Source: Bacteroidia bacterium (GTDB lineage Bacteria > Bacteroidota > Bacteroidia > Palsa-965). Taken from it: a DNA stretch of 64,000 nt. This document shows, in pieces, positions 45,269 through 54,597 of the stretch. The notes beneath the pieces are model-generated. The model was not told the DNA's origin. It saw only the letters and a program-made list of their open reading frames with translations, and did not search any database. The stretch covers positions 1 to 64,000 of the forward strand of contig JAKLJE010000016.1 of the NCBI GenBank assembly GCA_023151315.1, read 5' to 3'. The first letter of the stretch is position 1. Every line of letters starts with the position of its first letter. The translations under genes and the position numbers were made by a program.

Positions 45269-46533
45269 CACTTACTTCTTATAATATCAATGGCATCTAC
45301 TTTGGAAGCTTTGCGCGCAGGAATATATCCGGCTAGTGCAGTTGCAAGCAAACCGAACATATACGCGAATACAAAGAATGCAGGTGAAGAATTAAACTGC
45401 AGATATTCCATCGCTACAAAGCCTCGTACGTCCATTTTGATGTGTCCGACAATTTGCTGCAATGCATAACCAACTGCCAACCCCAGCAAACCACCGAGAA
45501 TTCCGATCACGAGTGATTCGGTTAAGAAGATCGTGCGAATGTCTTTGTCTTTGAATCCAGTTGCTTTCAGAATAGCGATATCCGGAAGCTTCTCGTAAAT
45601 GATCATCATCAGAATATTGAAGATCCCGAAGCCGGAAACAATGAGAATGGATGCGATAATCAGATACGTAACCATATTCTGAATTTTGAACACGCTGAAA
45701 ATATTTGCATTCGCGGATTCCCAATCCTGTGCCGTGTAACCGAATTTTTCCTGAAAGTAAACCGAAAGCGGTTTTGCTTTGTTGATGTCTTTAAGTTTGA
45801 TGTTGAGATCGGTGATGTAACTTCCATCAACATTCAGCAGTTTCTGTGCATTGCGGATGTTAATGTATGCGCGTGAATTGTCCAGCTCCACAATTCCGGA
45901 TTTGTGAATGCCCACAACTTTCAGATCCAATCCGATTCCTTTCGGAGAAACAACAAACATATTGTCGCCCACTTTTGCGCCGAGTTTCATGGCCAGTCCT
46001 TCGCCGAGAATAATTCCGTTCGGAGTGGTTTCCAGTTTGCGCAAATCTCCTTCGATCATGTATTTCTCCACTGAGAAAATGGCATTTTCCTTTTCAATCT
46101 CAACTCCGGAAACACGACCTGAAATCTGCGCAATACCCAATTTGAAAATCGCCTGCGAACCGATGAAAGGTGAAACGCCCGCTACATCCGGATGACGACT
46201 GATGATGTCCATCAACTGTTTCCCGTTTTTCAGTTTCGGATCTTCCACTTCCGGTTTCTGATTGCGAACTACATTCCATGTTTTCCCATCGTCATGAAAA
46301 CGATCGAGCAGGGAAGGGCGCTCTCCCTGAACATCATTATAAATTCTGATGTTCGCTGATGTGTTCACCGTTTGCTCAATAAACATGGTTTGGAATCCTG
46401 ACATCAGTCCGGCCTGAAAAATGAAAATAGCAATTCCGAAAGTCACGCCCAGCATGGCAACAATGGTCTGCCTCTTCTTCGAAAGAAGATGCGTCATCGC
46501 AATGCGGAAGGATGGACTTTTAAAGAATGACAT
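45268..46533 (-). CDS. ABC transporter permease, FtsX/LolC/MacB type
   Basis: A 421-residue inner-membrane protein with one N-terminal helix (VAMLGVTFGIAIFIFQAGLM, about 28-47), a large periplasmic domain of about 230 residues (MacB_PCD-like, with GVSPFIGSQAIF and GIILGEGLAMKLGAKVGD), and three C-terminal helices near 290, 340 and 395, carrying FtsX (YEKLPDIAILKATGFKDKDI). It partners the ATPase that follows and the adaptor that precedes it by 21 bases. The architecture is that of LolC/E and MacB mechanotransmission transporters. Whether it moves lipoproteins or another cargo cannot be told. Confidence 0.93.
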   Translation of the reverse strand: MSFFKSPSFRIAMTHLLSKKRQTIVAMLGVTFGIAIFIFQAGLMSGFQTMFIEQTVNTSANIRIYNDVQGERPSLLDRFHDDGKTWNVVRNQKPEVEDPKLKNGKQLMDIISRHPDVAGVSPFIGSQAIFKLGIAQISGRVSGVEIEKENAIFSVEKYMIEGDLRKLETTPNGIILGEGLAMKLGAKVGDNMFVVSPKGIGLDLKVVGIHKSGIVELDNSRAYINIRNAQKLLNVDGSYITDLNIKLKDINKAKPLSVYFQEKFGYTAQDWESANANIFSVFKIQNMVTYLIIASILIVSGFGIFNILMMIIYEKLPDIAILKATGFKDKDIRTIFLTESLVIGILGGLLGLAVGYALQQIVGHIKMDVRGFVAMEYLQFNSSPAFFVFAYMFGLLATALAGYIPARKASKVDAIDIIRSK

Positions 46534-46554
46534 TCGAATATTAAATTGCGTAGT

Positions 46555-47637
46555 TTATTTTTCCAGTTGATCGCTTTCCGTAATTCCGCTGAGTACTTCC
46601 ACGAATTCCAGATCGCTCACGCCGGAAGTAATCTTCACCGGTTCTTCTTTCCCTTTTACCTTGACTAAATTTCCCGGCTTTATGTATTCGCGTGGAATTA
46701 CTAATGCATTTTTCTTTTGAGAAACAATGATGTTCGATTCAACAGACATGCCGCTGTAAATGTTCATTTCAGGTTTCAATTCTATTGTTGCAGTTACTCG
46801 TGCTGTTTTGTTTCCCGCACTGATGCGCGGATAAATTTCCTGCACGGTTCCTTTCAGTTCCACATCTTTGAACGCATCAATTTCATAAATCACGTTCTGA
46901 CCGGTTTGTACGAATGAAACATCTGTTTCATCGATGCTCAATTCCACTTCAAATTCATTTGCAGATCCGATTTCCACCAATACCATTTGCGAATTCACCA
47001 AATCTCCGATATTCGGAACGATGTCGTACACTTTTCCGTTGACAGCAGCTGCGATTGTATAATCACCCAGATTGCTGTTCTGTGCATCGAGTTGTAATCT
47101 TGCATTCTCTGATTCTGTGCGCAATCGATCTTTCGTTGAAGTATAGTTCATCTGCGAACGACGATACGCTGCGCGTGAATTGTCGAGCAACACTTTCGCC
47201 TGATCATATTGCATCTGTGAGGTGCTCTTCTGCGCCAGCAGATTCTCGTAGCGACGGAAGTTCACGGAATCCAACTCATACTTCGACTGCAAAGCCATCA
47301 TGTCCTGCTTCAAAGCTGAAAGAACCGGCCCGTTTTCAGAGGCATTCCGCGATGCAAGTGCAAATTGATTTTTTGCCGCTTCAACATTTATCGTGTTGAT
47401 CTCACTTCTGATTCGCAACAACGGTTGTCCTGCTTTTACAGTGTCGCCAACGTTTACAAAAATCTCTTCCACATATCCAGGGAGACGAGCGGAAACTTTG
47501 TAATCGTTTTTAGGGAACAGTTTCCCTGAAGCGTACACCGCCTGCGTGATATCTCTCTTTTCCGGAGATGCAGTTTCAGTTTTACCGCCGCATGATGCAA
47601 GCAGTACTGTCAGAGCGAAAGGAAGCAGTTTCTTCAT
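46555..47637 (-). CDS. Membrane-fusion adaptor lipoprotein (MacA/HlyD-like)
   Basis: A 360-residue periplasmic adaptor with a lipobox (LLASCGG near 15). A lipoyl/barrel half near 45-75 (YVEEIFVNVGDTVKAGQPLL), a long alpha-helical hairpin about 80-180, the second lipoyl half (KVYDIVPNIGDLVNS), a beta-barrel domain, and a membrane-proximal domain follow. It would connect the ABC permease encoded next to an outer-membrane channel, perhaps the TolC-like protein of the RND operon upstream. A terminator hairpin separates it from that operon by only 36 bases. The T-run ends 4 bases before its ATG. Confidence 0.92.
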   Translation of the reverse strand: MKKLLPFALTVLLASCGGKTETASPEKRDITQAVYASGKLFPKNDYKVSARLPGYVEEIFVNVGDTVKAGQPLLRIRSEINTINVEAAKNQFALASRNASENGPVLSALKQDMMALQSKYELDSVNFRRYENLLAQKSTSQMQYDQAKVLLDNSRAAYRRSQMNYTSTKDRLRTESENARLQLDAQNSNLGDYTIAAAVNGKVYDIVPNIGDLVNSQMVLVEIGSANEFEVELSIDETDVSFVQTGQNVIYEIDAFKDVELKGTVQEIYPRISAGNKTARVTATIELKPEMNIYSGMSVESNIIVSQKKNALVIPREYIKPGNLVKVKGKEEPVKITSGVSDLEFVEVLSGITESDQLEK

Positions 47638-47641
47638 GGTA

Positions 47642-47667
47642 TAAAAAAGGCGGGAAATGATCCCGCC
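47642..47667 (-). terminator. Terminator hairpin between RND permease and MacA-like gene
   Basis: Minus strand: GGCGGGA / TCCCGCC with loop TCATT, then TTTTTT, ending 4 bases before the adaptor ATG. No obvious promoter fits in the 36-base gap. Confidence 0.8.
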
Positions 47668-47673
47668 ATTAAA

Positions 47674-50600
47674 TTATTCTGCACTGTGATTTTCAGCGTG
47701 GTGCACTTCTGTGTTTTTGTTACCGCCGGTCAAACGACGCAAACGGTTTCTGAAACGCTCACCGAGAATGTACATCACCGGTAATACAATTAGTGTAAGA
47801 ATCGTTGCAAAGCTGAGTCCGTAGATCATTGTCCATGACAATGGTCCCCAGAACGCCACACTGTCTCCACCGAAGAACAGATGCGGATTGAATTCTGCAA
47901 ACAACGTATAGAAGTCGATATTCAAACCAACAGCCAGCGGAATCAAACCGAGAATTGTCGCAGTTGCGGTCAGCAATACCGGAGTCATACGCGTTTTACC
48001 GGCTTCAATTACCGCTTCACGAGTAGGCATGCCGCGTTCTTTCAGAATGTCGATGAACTCCACAATCAGAATTCCGTTTCGGACAACGATACCTGCAAGT
48101 GCTACAATTCCAACACCCGTCATGATGATGGAAATGTTGCCGCCGAAGATCGCCAGGCCGAGGAACACTCCGATCACACTGAAGAAGATTTCAGTAAGAA
48201 TGATGATCGGTTTGCCCACTGAGTTGAACTGTGTTACGAGAATCACAATGATCAAGCCGATTGAAGAAAGAAGCGCCCAACCGAGGAACGAGGCTGTTTC
48301 GGCCTGCTCTTCTGCCTGTCCGCCCATCTTGATTTCCACTCCGGGAACTTTGTGCGTGAGCGTCCATGCTTCAACCTGTGCCTTCACGTTTGCAGCAACT
48401 TCGTTCGGGTTGAATTCTTTCAGAACGTTTGATTCAAGCGTGATGATGCGCTTCTGCGCTTTACGTTTTACTCCGCCGTAACTCTGACCGTAATAAATGT
48501 CGGCAAACGAAGACAAAGGAACATTGCGAATCTGCCCGCCCATGTTCATATCGCGATATGTGAACTTCAGGTTGTTCAGTGCATTAAGATCTTTACGCTG
48601 ATCTTCAGCATAACGGATCATGATCGGATACTCATCGTTCTCATCTCTGAACTTTGAAGCTTCCGCTCCGAACACGGCATTACGCAATTCCATCCCGATC
48701 ATACCGGTTGAAATTCCTTCGCGATTCGCACGCTCACGATCAATGTTGAACACGATTTCAGGTTTGCTTGCTACAACATCACTCTTGAGTCGTTCAACCC
48801 CGGCAATGTTTACGCTGTCCAGATAAAGTTTCAGTTGGTCTGCAGTGGAAATCAAAGCTTCAAGTTTGTCGCCTGTGATTTCTATGCTCACCGGTTTTCC
48901 TACCGGCGGACCGCCTTGTTCCTGTTCAACGATAATAGACGCATCAGGAATTTTATTCTCACCGAAAGACTTCTGAATTCTGGTAAGGACATCTGCAGTT
49001 GACTTGCCATGACGCTCAGCGAATTTCACGAATGCAACAGACACTTTCGCTTTGTGCGGTTGTACGGATAAGTCCGGAGTTCGCGGGTCACCGGCACCGA
49101 ATGCCACGTTGGTGATGATGGAGTTCACCAGATCTTTATCTGCTCCTATCAACGAATCAATTCGCTTCTCCACTTGCAATGCAACCGCGTTTGTACGATC
49201 CTGATCTGTACCGACAGGCATTTCAATGTAAGCGTAAATGAAGTTCGGATCAGCTTGCGGGAAGAAATCAACTTTTGGCTGACGTATTCCGATTCCGACG
49301 AATGAAAGAATGAAAAGTACGATCATCGATGTCAGTACAGTCCCCGGATGATCAATAGCCCAAACGAGTTTGCGTCCGTACCATTCACGCACCTGCGGCC
49401 AGCGTTTTTCCTGGAATGCAAATATCCATTTGCGAAGTACGTAGTGATGCAGAAGTACGCACAACAGAATGAAGATGGTAAGGTTTGCAAGGAAAGGACT
49501 GAAAGTATATGCCAGCAATCCGAATCCGCCGCCGAAGATCATGAGCTTCTTCAACCATGAAGGCCAGCGGTTCACTTTAGCCGTTTCGGAATCGTAATGA
49601 CGCATGAACTCCACTGCGAATACCGGGTTGAAAATGTAAGCAACAAGCAATGATGCGAGTAACGTTATGATCAGCGTTATCGGTAAGTACATCATGAACT
49701 GACCGATGATTCCCCCCCAGAATGCCAATGGAATAAATGGTGCAAGCGTGGTGAGTGTTCCGGACAATACAGGAAGGAAAACTTCTCCCGCTGCGAGCTT
49801 CGCAGCCCTGATGATGCTCATGCCTTTATTCTCAAGGAAGATGCGGTGCGTATTTTCGATCACCACAATTGCATCGTCAACTACAATTCCCAAAGCAAGA
49901 AGGAACGCAAACAGCACGATCATGTTCATCGTGAATCCTACGCTGTCGAGCACAATGAAAGCAACTGCCATTGACAACGGCACGGAAAGCGCCACGAAGA
50001 ATGAGTTGGTTGCTCCCATGAAGAACATGAGTACAACGAGTACAAGAATGAATCCGATTACGATGGTATTGATCAGATCGTGTAATGTAACACGTGTCTG
50101 TTCGGATTGGTCGCCGGTAATGGTGATCGTTACATCCGAAGGAATAGAACCTGATGCTTTCATCTCATCAATCAGATCGAATATTTTATCTGAAGCGTCA
50201 ACGAGGTTTTCACCCGGACGTTTGATGATGTTGAGTGTGATTACATCTTTCCCGTTCAAACGTGCGTAGCTTTCTTTCTCCTTGTTGGCATCAACCACTT
50301 CGGCAACGTCTTCAAGATAAACATGTGCACCTGCCTGAGATCCGATCACGATACGCTTTAACTCATCAACGGTTTTGAATTCCTTCTTTACCGCAATGGA
50401 ACGCTTCATTCCGTCAGCAGTGATAGAACCGCCTGAAATGGTCATGTTTTCGTATTGAATCGCGCGCTGAATATCGCCAAGCGTGAGTTGCAGCACCTGC
50501 ATGCGGTACATGTCAACATTCACCTGAATCTCACGATCAAGCGCACCCACCATATCCACGCGGGTGATTTCTTTCATCGACTCAATCTGATCTTTGATAT

Positions 50601-51093
50601 CTTCAGCGTGAATCTTCAGTTTCTTCAAATCAGGACCTGCAATGTTCACGTACATGATCGGGAATTCGGAGAAGTTCACTTCCTGAGCATTCGGGCCGGA
50701 AGTAAGTTTCTCGGGAAGATCTGTCTTCGCTTTGTCTATTGCGTCCTTAACTTTCTGAAGTGCTACGGAAACTTCAACATCGGTGTTGAATTCCACAACC
50801 ACGTTACAGAAATCCTGAACAGAGTTACTCGTTACTTTCTTTACACCGGAAATACCTTTGATTTGTTTTTCCAGCGGTTTAGCTACGAGGTTTTCCATGT
50901 CTGTCGGAGAAGTTCCGGCATAAATGGTAGTCACATAAATCGTCGGGACTTTTACTTCAGGAAATCTTTCCTTCGGAAGTTTCTGATAGTAAACGATACC
51001 TGCGAAGGAGAGAAACAGGACAAGCAAAAAGGAAGTTGTCTTGTTGTCAATTGCCCACGACGTAGGTTTGAATTCTTTTATTTTGTCAAGCAT
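47674..51093 (-). CDS. RND-family multidrug efflux permease (AcrB/HAE-1-like)
   Basis: A 1139-residue inner-membrane proton antiporter that captures compounds from the periplasm or membrane. It is a duplicated structure of 12 helices with two large periplasmic loops. The first helix includes FLLVLFLSFAGIVYY; the proton-relay helix carries LALGIVVDDAIVVIENTHRI with the Asp pair; the second half has LVTQFNSVGKPIIILT and VGIVALAGIVVRNGILIVEF. The length exceeds a standard AcrB (about 1050) by a long stretch between halves (FGGGFGLLAYTFSPFLANLT) with extra hydrophobic segments. It follows an adaptor gene and a TolC gene and ends at the terminator hairpin. Confidence 0.95.
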   Translation of the reverse strand: MLDKIKEFKPTSWAIDNKTTSFLLVLFLSFAGIVYYQKLPKERFPEVKVPTIYVTTIYAGTSPTDMENLVAKPLEKQIKGISGVKKVTSNSVQDFCNVVVEFNTDVEVSVALQKVKDAIDKAKTDLPEKLTSGPNAQEVNFSEFPIMYVNIAGPDLKKLKIHAEDIKDQIESMKEITRVDMVGALDREIQVNVDMYRMQVLQLTLGDIQRAIQYENMTISGGSITADGMKRSIAVKKEFKTVDELKRIVIGSQAGAHVYLEDVAEVVDANKEKESYARLNGKDVITLNIIKRPGENLVDASDKIFDLIDEMKASGSIPSDVTITITGDQSEQTRVTLHDLINTIVIGFILVLVVLMFFMGATNSFFVALSVPLSMAVAFIVLDSVGFTMNMIVLFAFLLALGIVVDDAIVVIENTHRIFLENKGMSIIRAAKLAAGEVFLPVLSGTLTTLAPFIPLAFWGGIIGQFMMYLPITLIITLLASLLVAYIFNPVFAVEFMRHYDSETAKVNRWPSWLKKLMIFGGGFGLLAYTFSPFLANLTIFILLCVLLHHYVLRKWIFAFQEKRWPQVREWYGRKLVWAIDHPGTVLTSMIVLFILSFVGIGIRQPKVDFFPQADPNFIYAYIEMPVGTDQDRTNAVALQVEKRIDSLIGADKDLVNSIITNVAFGAGDPRTPDLSVQPHKAKVSVAFVKFAERHGKSTADVLTRIQKSFGENKIPDASIIVEQEQGGPPVGKPVSIEITGDKLEALISTADQLKLYLDSVNIAGVERLKSDVVASKPEIVFNIDRERANREGISTGMIGMELRNAVFGAEASKFRDENDEYPIMIRYAEDQRKDLNALNNLKFTYRDMNMGGQIRNVPLSSFADIYYGQSYGGVKRKAQKRIITLESNVLKEFNPNEVAANVKAQVEAWTLTHKVPGVEIKMGGQAEEQAETASFLGWALLSSIGLIIVILVTQFNSVGKPIIILTEIFFSVIGVFLGLAIFGGNISIIMTGVGIVALAGIVVRNGILIVEFIDILKERGMPTREAVIEAGKTRMTPVLLTATATILGLIPLAVGLNIDFYTLFAEFNPHLFFGGDSVAFWGPLSWTMIYGLSFATILTLIVLPVMYILGERFRNRLRRLTGGNKNTEVHHAENHSAE

Positions 51094-51125
51094 AACCTTG
51101 ATTTTACCTTATATGGGACAATGAG

Positions 51126-52250
51126 TTATTTCAACGGAGCAATAACGTCTCCCGGGTTAAGGTCTTTCGATCCGTCTGTGATCAATTGATCTCCCGGCTG
51201 GAGTCCGCTTGTGATTTCCGCCATTCCGTTGTAAGTCCAGTTGTATACAACTTCACGTTTTTCCGCAACCAGATTTTTGTCTTTCTGAACGGCTACGTAA
51301 ACGAAATTCTTTCCGTCGGCACTCTGCTGAATTACGGCCAGCGGAGCGATGATTGCAGAATCATTACGGTAATCGTTGATTTTAAGCACTGCAACCATGT
51401 TCGGCACGACATTCGGTTCGTTCGGCGCCAGAGCAACTTCAACATTGAACGTGCGGTTCATGTTGTTGATCATCTTTCCGCTGTAAGAGATTTTTGTATT
51501 GATCACTTTGTTATCTGCATCAGGAAGCTGAACAGATACTGCATTGCCGGTGCGTACTTTCGAAATGTAACCTTCTGCAACCTGCGCTTTCACGCGAAGA
51601 TTGTTTGTGTTAACCACAACGATATTCGAAAATCCAGGTGAAGCCATTTCACCTGCTTTCAGGTTCACAGCATCCACAACTCCGTTAATCGGAGATTTGA
51701 TCTTCGCCATATCTATCTGTTCGTTTACAGCTGCAATCTGTTTTTCAAGCGCTTCGTATTGTGTTTTAGTCTGCAGGTACTGTATCTCAGTTCCGATTTT
51801 CTGCTCCCACAATTTCTGCTGACGCTCGTAAACGTCTTTTGCAAGGTCGCGCTGAATTTTCAGAGCACCGAGTTGCTGAATCATTGCATCGGCATCAAGT
51901 TCAGCGAGAACCTGTCCTGCAGAAACATTATCACCTGCGTGAACATAAACGCGCTTCACAAGACCCGGCATCTGCGGACCCACTGCAACGCTTTCATCGG
52001 CATCAACTTTTCCTTGTATGTCTATCGAATGCTCAAATGTATCACGAGCAATAATTGTAATGCGCACAGGTTTCCCCGCTTTAGTGGAGTCGCCCTTATT
52101 TTTTGAAACCTGAAGTTCGAGTTCCGCAATTTCTTTGCGCAATGCTTCAAACTCGGCTTTCTTGGCTTTGAGTTTCTCTTCCGCTGAACCATCGCCGCCG
52201 CAAGATGCGAGAACTGCTGCCGCTGCAAGAAGAGTGATGAAATTTTTCAT
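51126..52250 (-). CDS. RND efflux adaptor lipoprotein (AcrA-like)
   Basis: A 374-residue periplasmic membrane-fusion protein with a lipobox (AVLASCGG near 17). A coiled-coil-like lead (LKAKKAEFEALRKEIAELEL) comes first; the lipoyl half lies near 95-110 (VYVHAGDNVSAGQVLAELD), the hairpin of helices near 115-170, the second lipoyl half GVVDAVNLKAGEMAS, then a beta-barrel and a C-terminal domain. It links the RND permease encoded 32 bases downstream to the TolC protein encoded 28 bases upstream. Start at 52250 gives the lipoprotein signal; the longer frame adds 25 residues before it. Confidence 0.95.
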   Translation of the reverse strand: MKNFITLLAAAAVLASCGGDGSAEEKLKAKKAEFEALRKEIAELELQVSKNKGDSTKAGKPVRITIIARDTFEHSIDIQGKVDADESVAVGPQMPGLVKRVYVHAGDNVSAGQVLAELDADAMIQQLGALKIQRDLAKDVYERQQKLWEQKIGTEIQYLQTKTQYEALEKQIAAVNEQIDMAKIKSPINGVVDAVNLKAGEMASPGFSNIVVVNTNNLRVKAQVAEGYISKVRTGNAVSVQLPDADNKVINTKISYSGKMINNMNRTFNVEVALAPNEPNVVPNMVAVLKINDYRNDSAIIAPLAVIQQSADGKNFVYVAVQKDKNLVAEKREVVYNWTYNGMAEITSGLQPGDQLITDGSKDLNPGDVIAPLK

Positions 52251-52278
52251 ATGATTCGGATTTATTCGGTTGGTAGTA

Positions 52279-53628
52279 TTATTTAGTAAGTTGTCCTGTT
52301 GCTTTGTCGTATTCCACTTTGGCAATTACCGCATCGTAGAGAGCATTGAAGTAATTGGTCTGTGCTTCTTTCAATGCTGTTTGTGCGTTAATCACTTCGA
52401 GGTTGGAACCGACACCCTGATCGAATTTCTTCTGTGCTACGTCAAACACGCTTTGCGCGAGTTCCATATTCGCTTTCTGAGATTCGAGTGTTGCTGTTGA
52501 ATTCTGAAGATTCACTTTTGCAACGGCCTGCTGCATGTCAATAGCGCGACGCAAAGCAACGAGATCGTTCTCCGCCTGATCAATGGAAATTCTGTTGTAC
52601 TGCAAACGGTGGTGACGCTGCAATCCGTCGAAGATCGGCATGTTCACCTGTATACCGATTACGAAAATCGGATACCAACGTTTGCGTGCGAAGATGTCAA
52701 ACTCCTGACGCTGCGCCTGAGCGGAAAGTGAACCGAAGAACGCAATCGTCGGAAGATAACCCGCACGCTCTGCTTTGAACATCAGTTTCTGTGCATCGAG
52801 ATTTCTCTCGAGAATCTGATATTCGATTCGGTTTCCGTAATTGAATTTACCTTGTGTTGCTGCTGCAGGTGTAAAAACCACATCCGCAAGTTTATCTGCC
52901 AGTACAAGATTTGCAGATTGATCCATGCCGATCTGATACTTCAGAATTACCAGAGAAAGATCCAGCAGGCGTTGCACGTTGCCGACTTCTGTAAGAAGGT
53001 TGTTGTACGCAACAGTGATACGATCAAGATCAATTTTTTCAACGAAGCCGTTATCATAAAGAACTTTCGTATCATCCTTCATCTTCTTCAGTTTCGTAAC
53101 ATTCGCATCCAGCAAACCTTTGCGCTCCTGATTCACCAAGGCAGTGTAGTAGGCTTTGGTTACTTCAGCTGAAGCTTCAATCTGCGTACGTGTTACGTTT
53201 TTCTGTGCGAGATCCTGATATACTTTCGCTCCTTTTACTCCGTAGAACCAAGTGCCGCTGAAAAGCAACTGTGATCCGCTGAAGTTCGCAGTGGAATTGT
53301 ACTTCGTACCGAACTGAACAGGGATGTATGCTCCCGGAGGTCCTCCGAATACTTCTGCAGGAATCAATGAAGTAGGAATTTCAAGGAAATCCTGAACCTG
53401 GAAACTTGCATTGATTTGCGGCAATGCAATACCCATTACTTCTTTTGTTTTTTCTGTGGCCTGTGCTTGTTGCAATTGCGCCGACTTCACAGTTGTGCTG
53501 TGTTGCAATGCGTAATCCACAGACTGCTTGAGGGTGAAAACGTAGGTAGAAGTATCTTCCTGCTGTGCGCTGAGTTTCAGGCCGAACAGAAGTGCTGCTC
53601 CCAGAATCCACTTACTGATTGTTTTCAT
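52279..53628 (-). CDS. TolC-family outer-membrane efflux channel
   Basis: A 449-residue outer-membrane protein with a signal peptide (WILGAALLFGLKLSAQQ). It has the two repeated helical halves of TolC: FTLKQSVDYALQHSTTVKSA starts the first, and a second repeat begins near 245 (GNRIEYQILERNLDAQ), ending FDQGVGSNLEVINAQTALKEA, a typical family motif. It forms the exit duct for the RND pump and may also serve the MacA-like adaptor. It follows the TetR regulator gene by 56 bases and shares its strand. Confidence 0.95.
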   Translation of the reverse strand: MKTISKWILGAALLFGLKLSAQQEDTSTYVFTLKQSVDYALQHSTTVKSAQLQQAQATEKTKEVMGIALPQINASFQVQDFLEIPTSLIPAEVFGGPPGAYIPVQFGTKYNSTANFSGSQLLFSGTWFYGVKGAKVYQDLAQKNVTRTQIEASAEVTKAYYTALVNQERKGLLDANVTKLKKMKDDTKVLYDNGFVEKIDLDRITVAYNNLLTEVGNVQRLLDLSLVILKYQIGMDQSANLVLADKLADVVFTPAAATQGKFNYGNRIEYQILERNLDAQKLMFKAERAGYLPTIAFFGSLSAQAQRQEFDIFARKRWYPIFVIGIQVNMPIFDGLQRHHRLQYNRISIDQAENDLVALRRAIDMQQAVAKVNLQNSTATLESQKANMELAQSVFDVAQKKFDQGVGSNLEVINAQTALKEAQTNYFNALYDAVIAKVEYDKATGQLTK

Positions 53629-53684
53629 ATGCTTGGAATTTATCCGGTTGGTAGTTGTTGAATCGTTTAACGCTTTGAAATATT

Positions 53685-54308
53685 TTATTCTTCTTCAGTT
53701 ATTTCTTTGATTTTATTGATCAGCTTGTGTCCTTTCAGAGTACAGATTCCGTAGAGGAAGTGTTCCACCATTGCAATCTGAACATCCAGCATGGAGTATT
53801 TATCCGGTGGAAAAACGGCTGGATTGAACCCCAACTCAATTTGCTCAACACGAAGTTTCGATATGATCTTCGTGTTAATGTCGACGCGCACAAATCCGTC
53901 TTTCTTACCTTTCTCCAAGGCCTGTTCTACCATGCCGAGCGCAACTTCCGTTCTGAACTTGGTTACAATCTCCCAGGTTTTCGGATGAAACTTGCGCAAA
54001 TCGTAAAGCATGTTCGGGTTGATACTTGAAAACATGCGATGCATTTTCCGCATGTGCCCGAAAACTTCTTCCACAACATTCGCTGAATCGCGAGCTATGC
54101 ATTCGAACTCTTCACAATCAATCGCAAATTGCCTTTGCATCAACGTGTGAATCACTTCATCCTTATTGCGGAAATACTGATAGATGGTTTTCTTCGACAT
54201 CGCAAGATGCTTCGCGATATCATCCATGGTCACACTTTTTATCCCGTGACGCATGAACATTTCCAGCGCTGCTGCTAAAATCCGGTCTCGTGTTTCTACT
54301 TGTGACAT
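53685..54308 (-). CDS. TetR-family transcriptional regulator of the efflux operon
   Basis: A 207-residue repressor. The N-terminal helix-turn-helix spans about 10-55: RILAAALEMFMRHGIKSVTM, then DDIAKHLAMSKKTIYQYFRN. The C-terminal part forms the ligand-binding helices. It heads the tolC-acrA-acrB operon and probably represses its own transcription until a substrate binds; that is inferred from position. A TAGTTTTG box lies 8-15 bases upstream of the ATG, so the leader would be very short. asnS is divergent. Confidence 0.93.
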   Translation of the reverse strand: MSQVETRDRILAAALEMFMRHGIKSVTMDDIAKHLAMSKKTIYQYFRNKDEVIHTLMQRQFAIDCEEFECIARDSANVVEEVFGHMRKMHRMFSSINPNMLYDLRKFHPKTWEIVTKFRTEVALGMVEQALEKGKKDGFVRVDINTKIISKLRVEQIELGFNPAVFPPDKYSMLDVQIAMVEHFLYGICTLKGHKLINKIKEITEEE

Positions 54309-54315
54309 TTGCCGG

Positions 54316-54323
54316 CAAAACTA
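54316..54323 (-). promoter_or_regulatory. Bacteroidota -7 box for the tetR-efflux operon
   Basis: TAGTTTTG on the minus strand (TAnnTTTG), 8 bases upstream of the TetR start, implying a near-leaderless message. Confidence 0.5.
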
Positions 54324-54597
54324 TGGAAACGTTTTTTGAATTTTGAGTTTCTTCGATGAAATTCCCGAAAAATCCGACGAATTGAGGGTTTAAAAACCGG
54401 CTAAAACGTTGAAAAACAATAACATAAAATCGAATTGAGTGTGACGTGGCGTTATTTAGATTTATTCCATTTCTGTCCGGAAGTTTCTATTTGTGGATCC
54501 GGTTTCCTGTTTTCGACTCTGGATTCTGAACGATTACAAGCCCGCATGATAACGCACCCTTTATTTTTCGTTTTTTTGTGTCCCAATTATCAGCATC

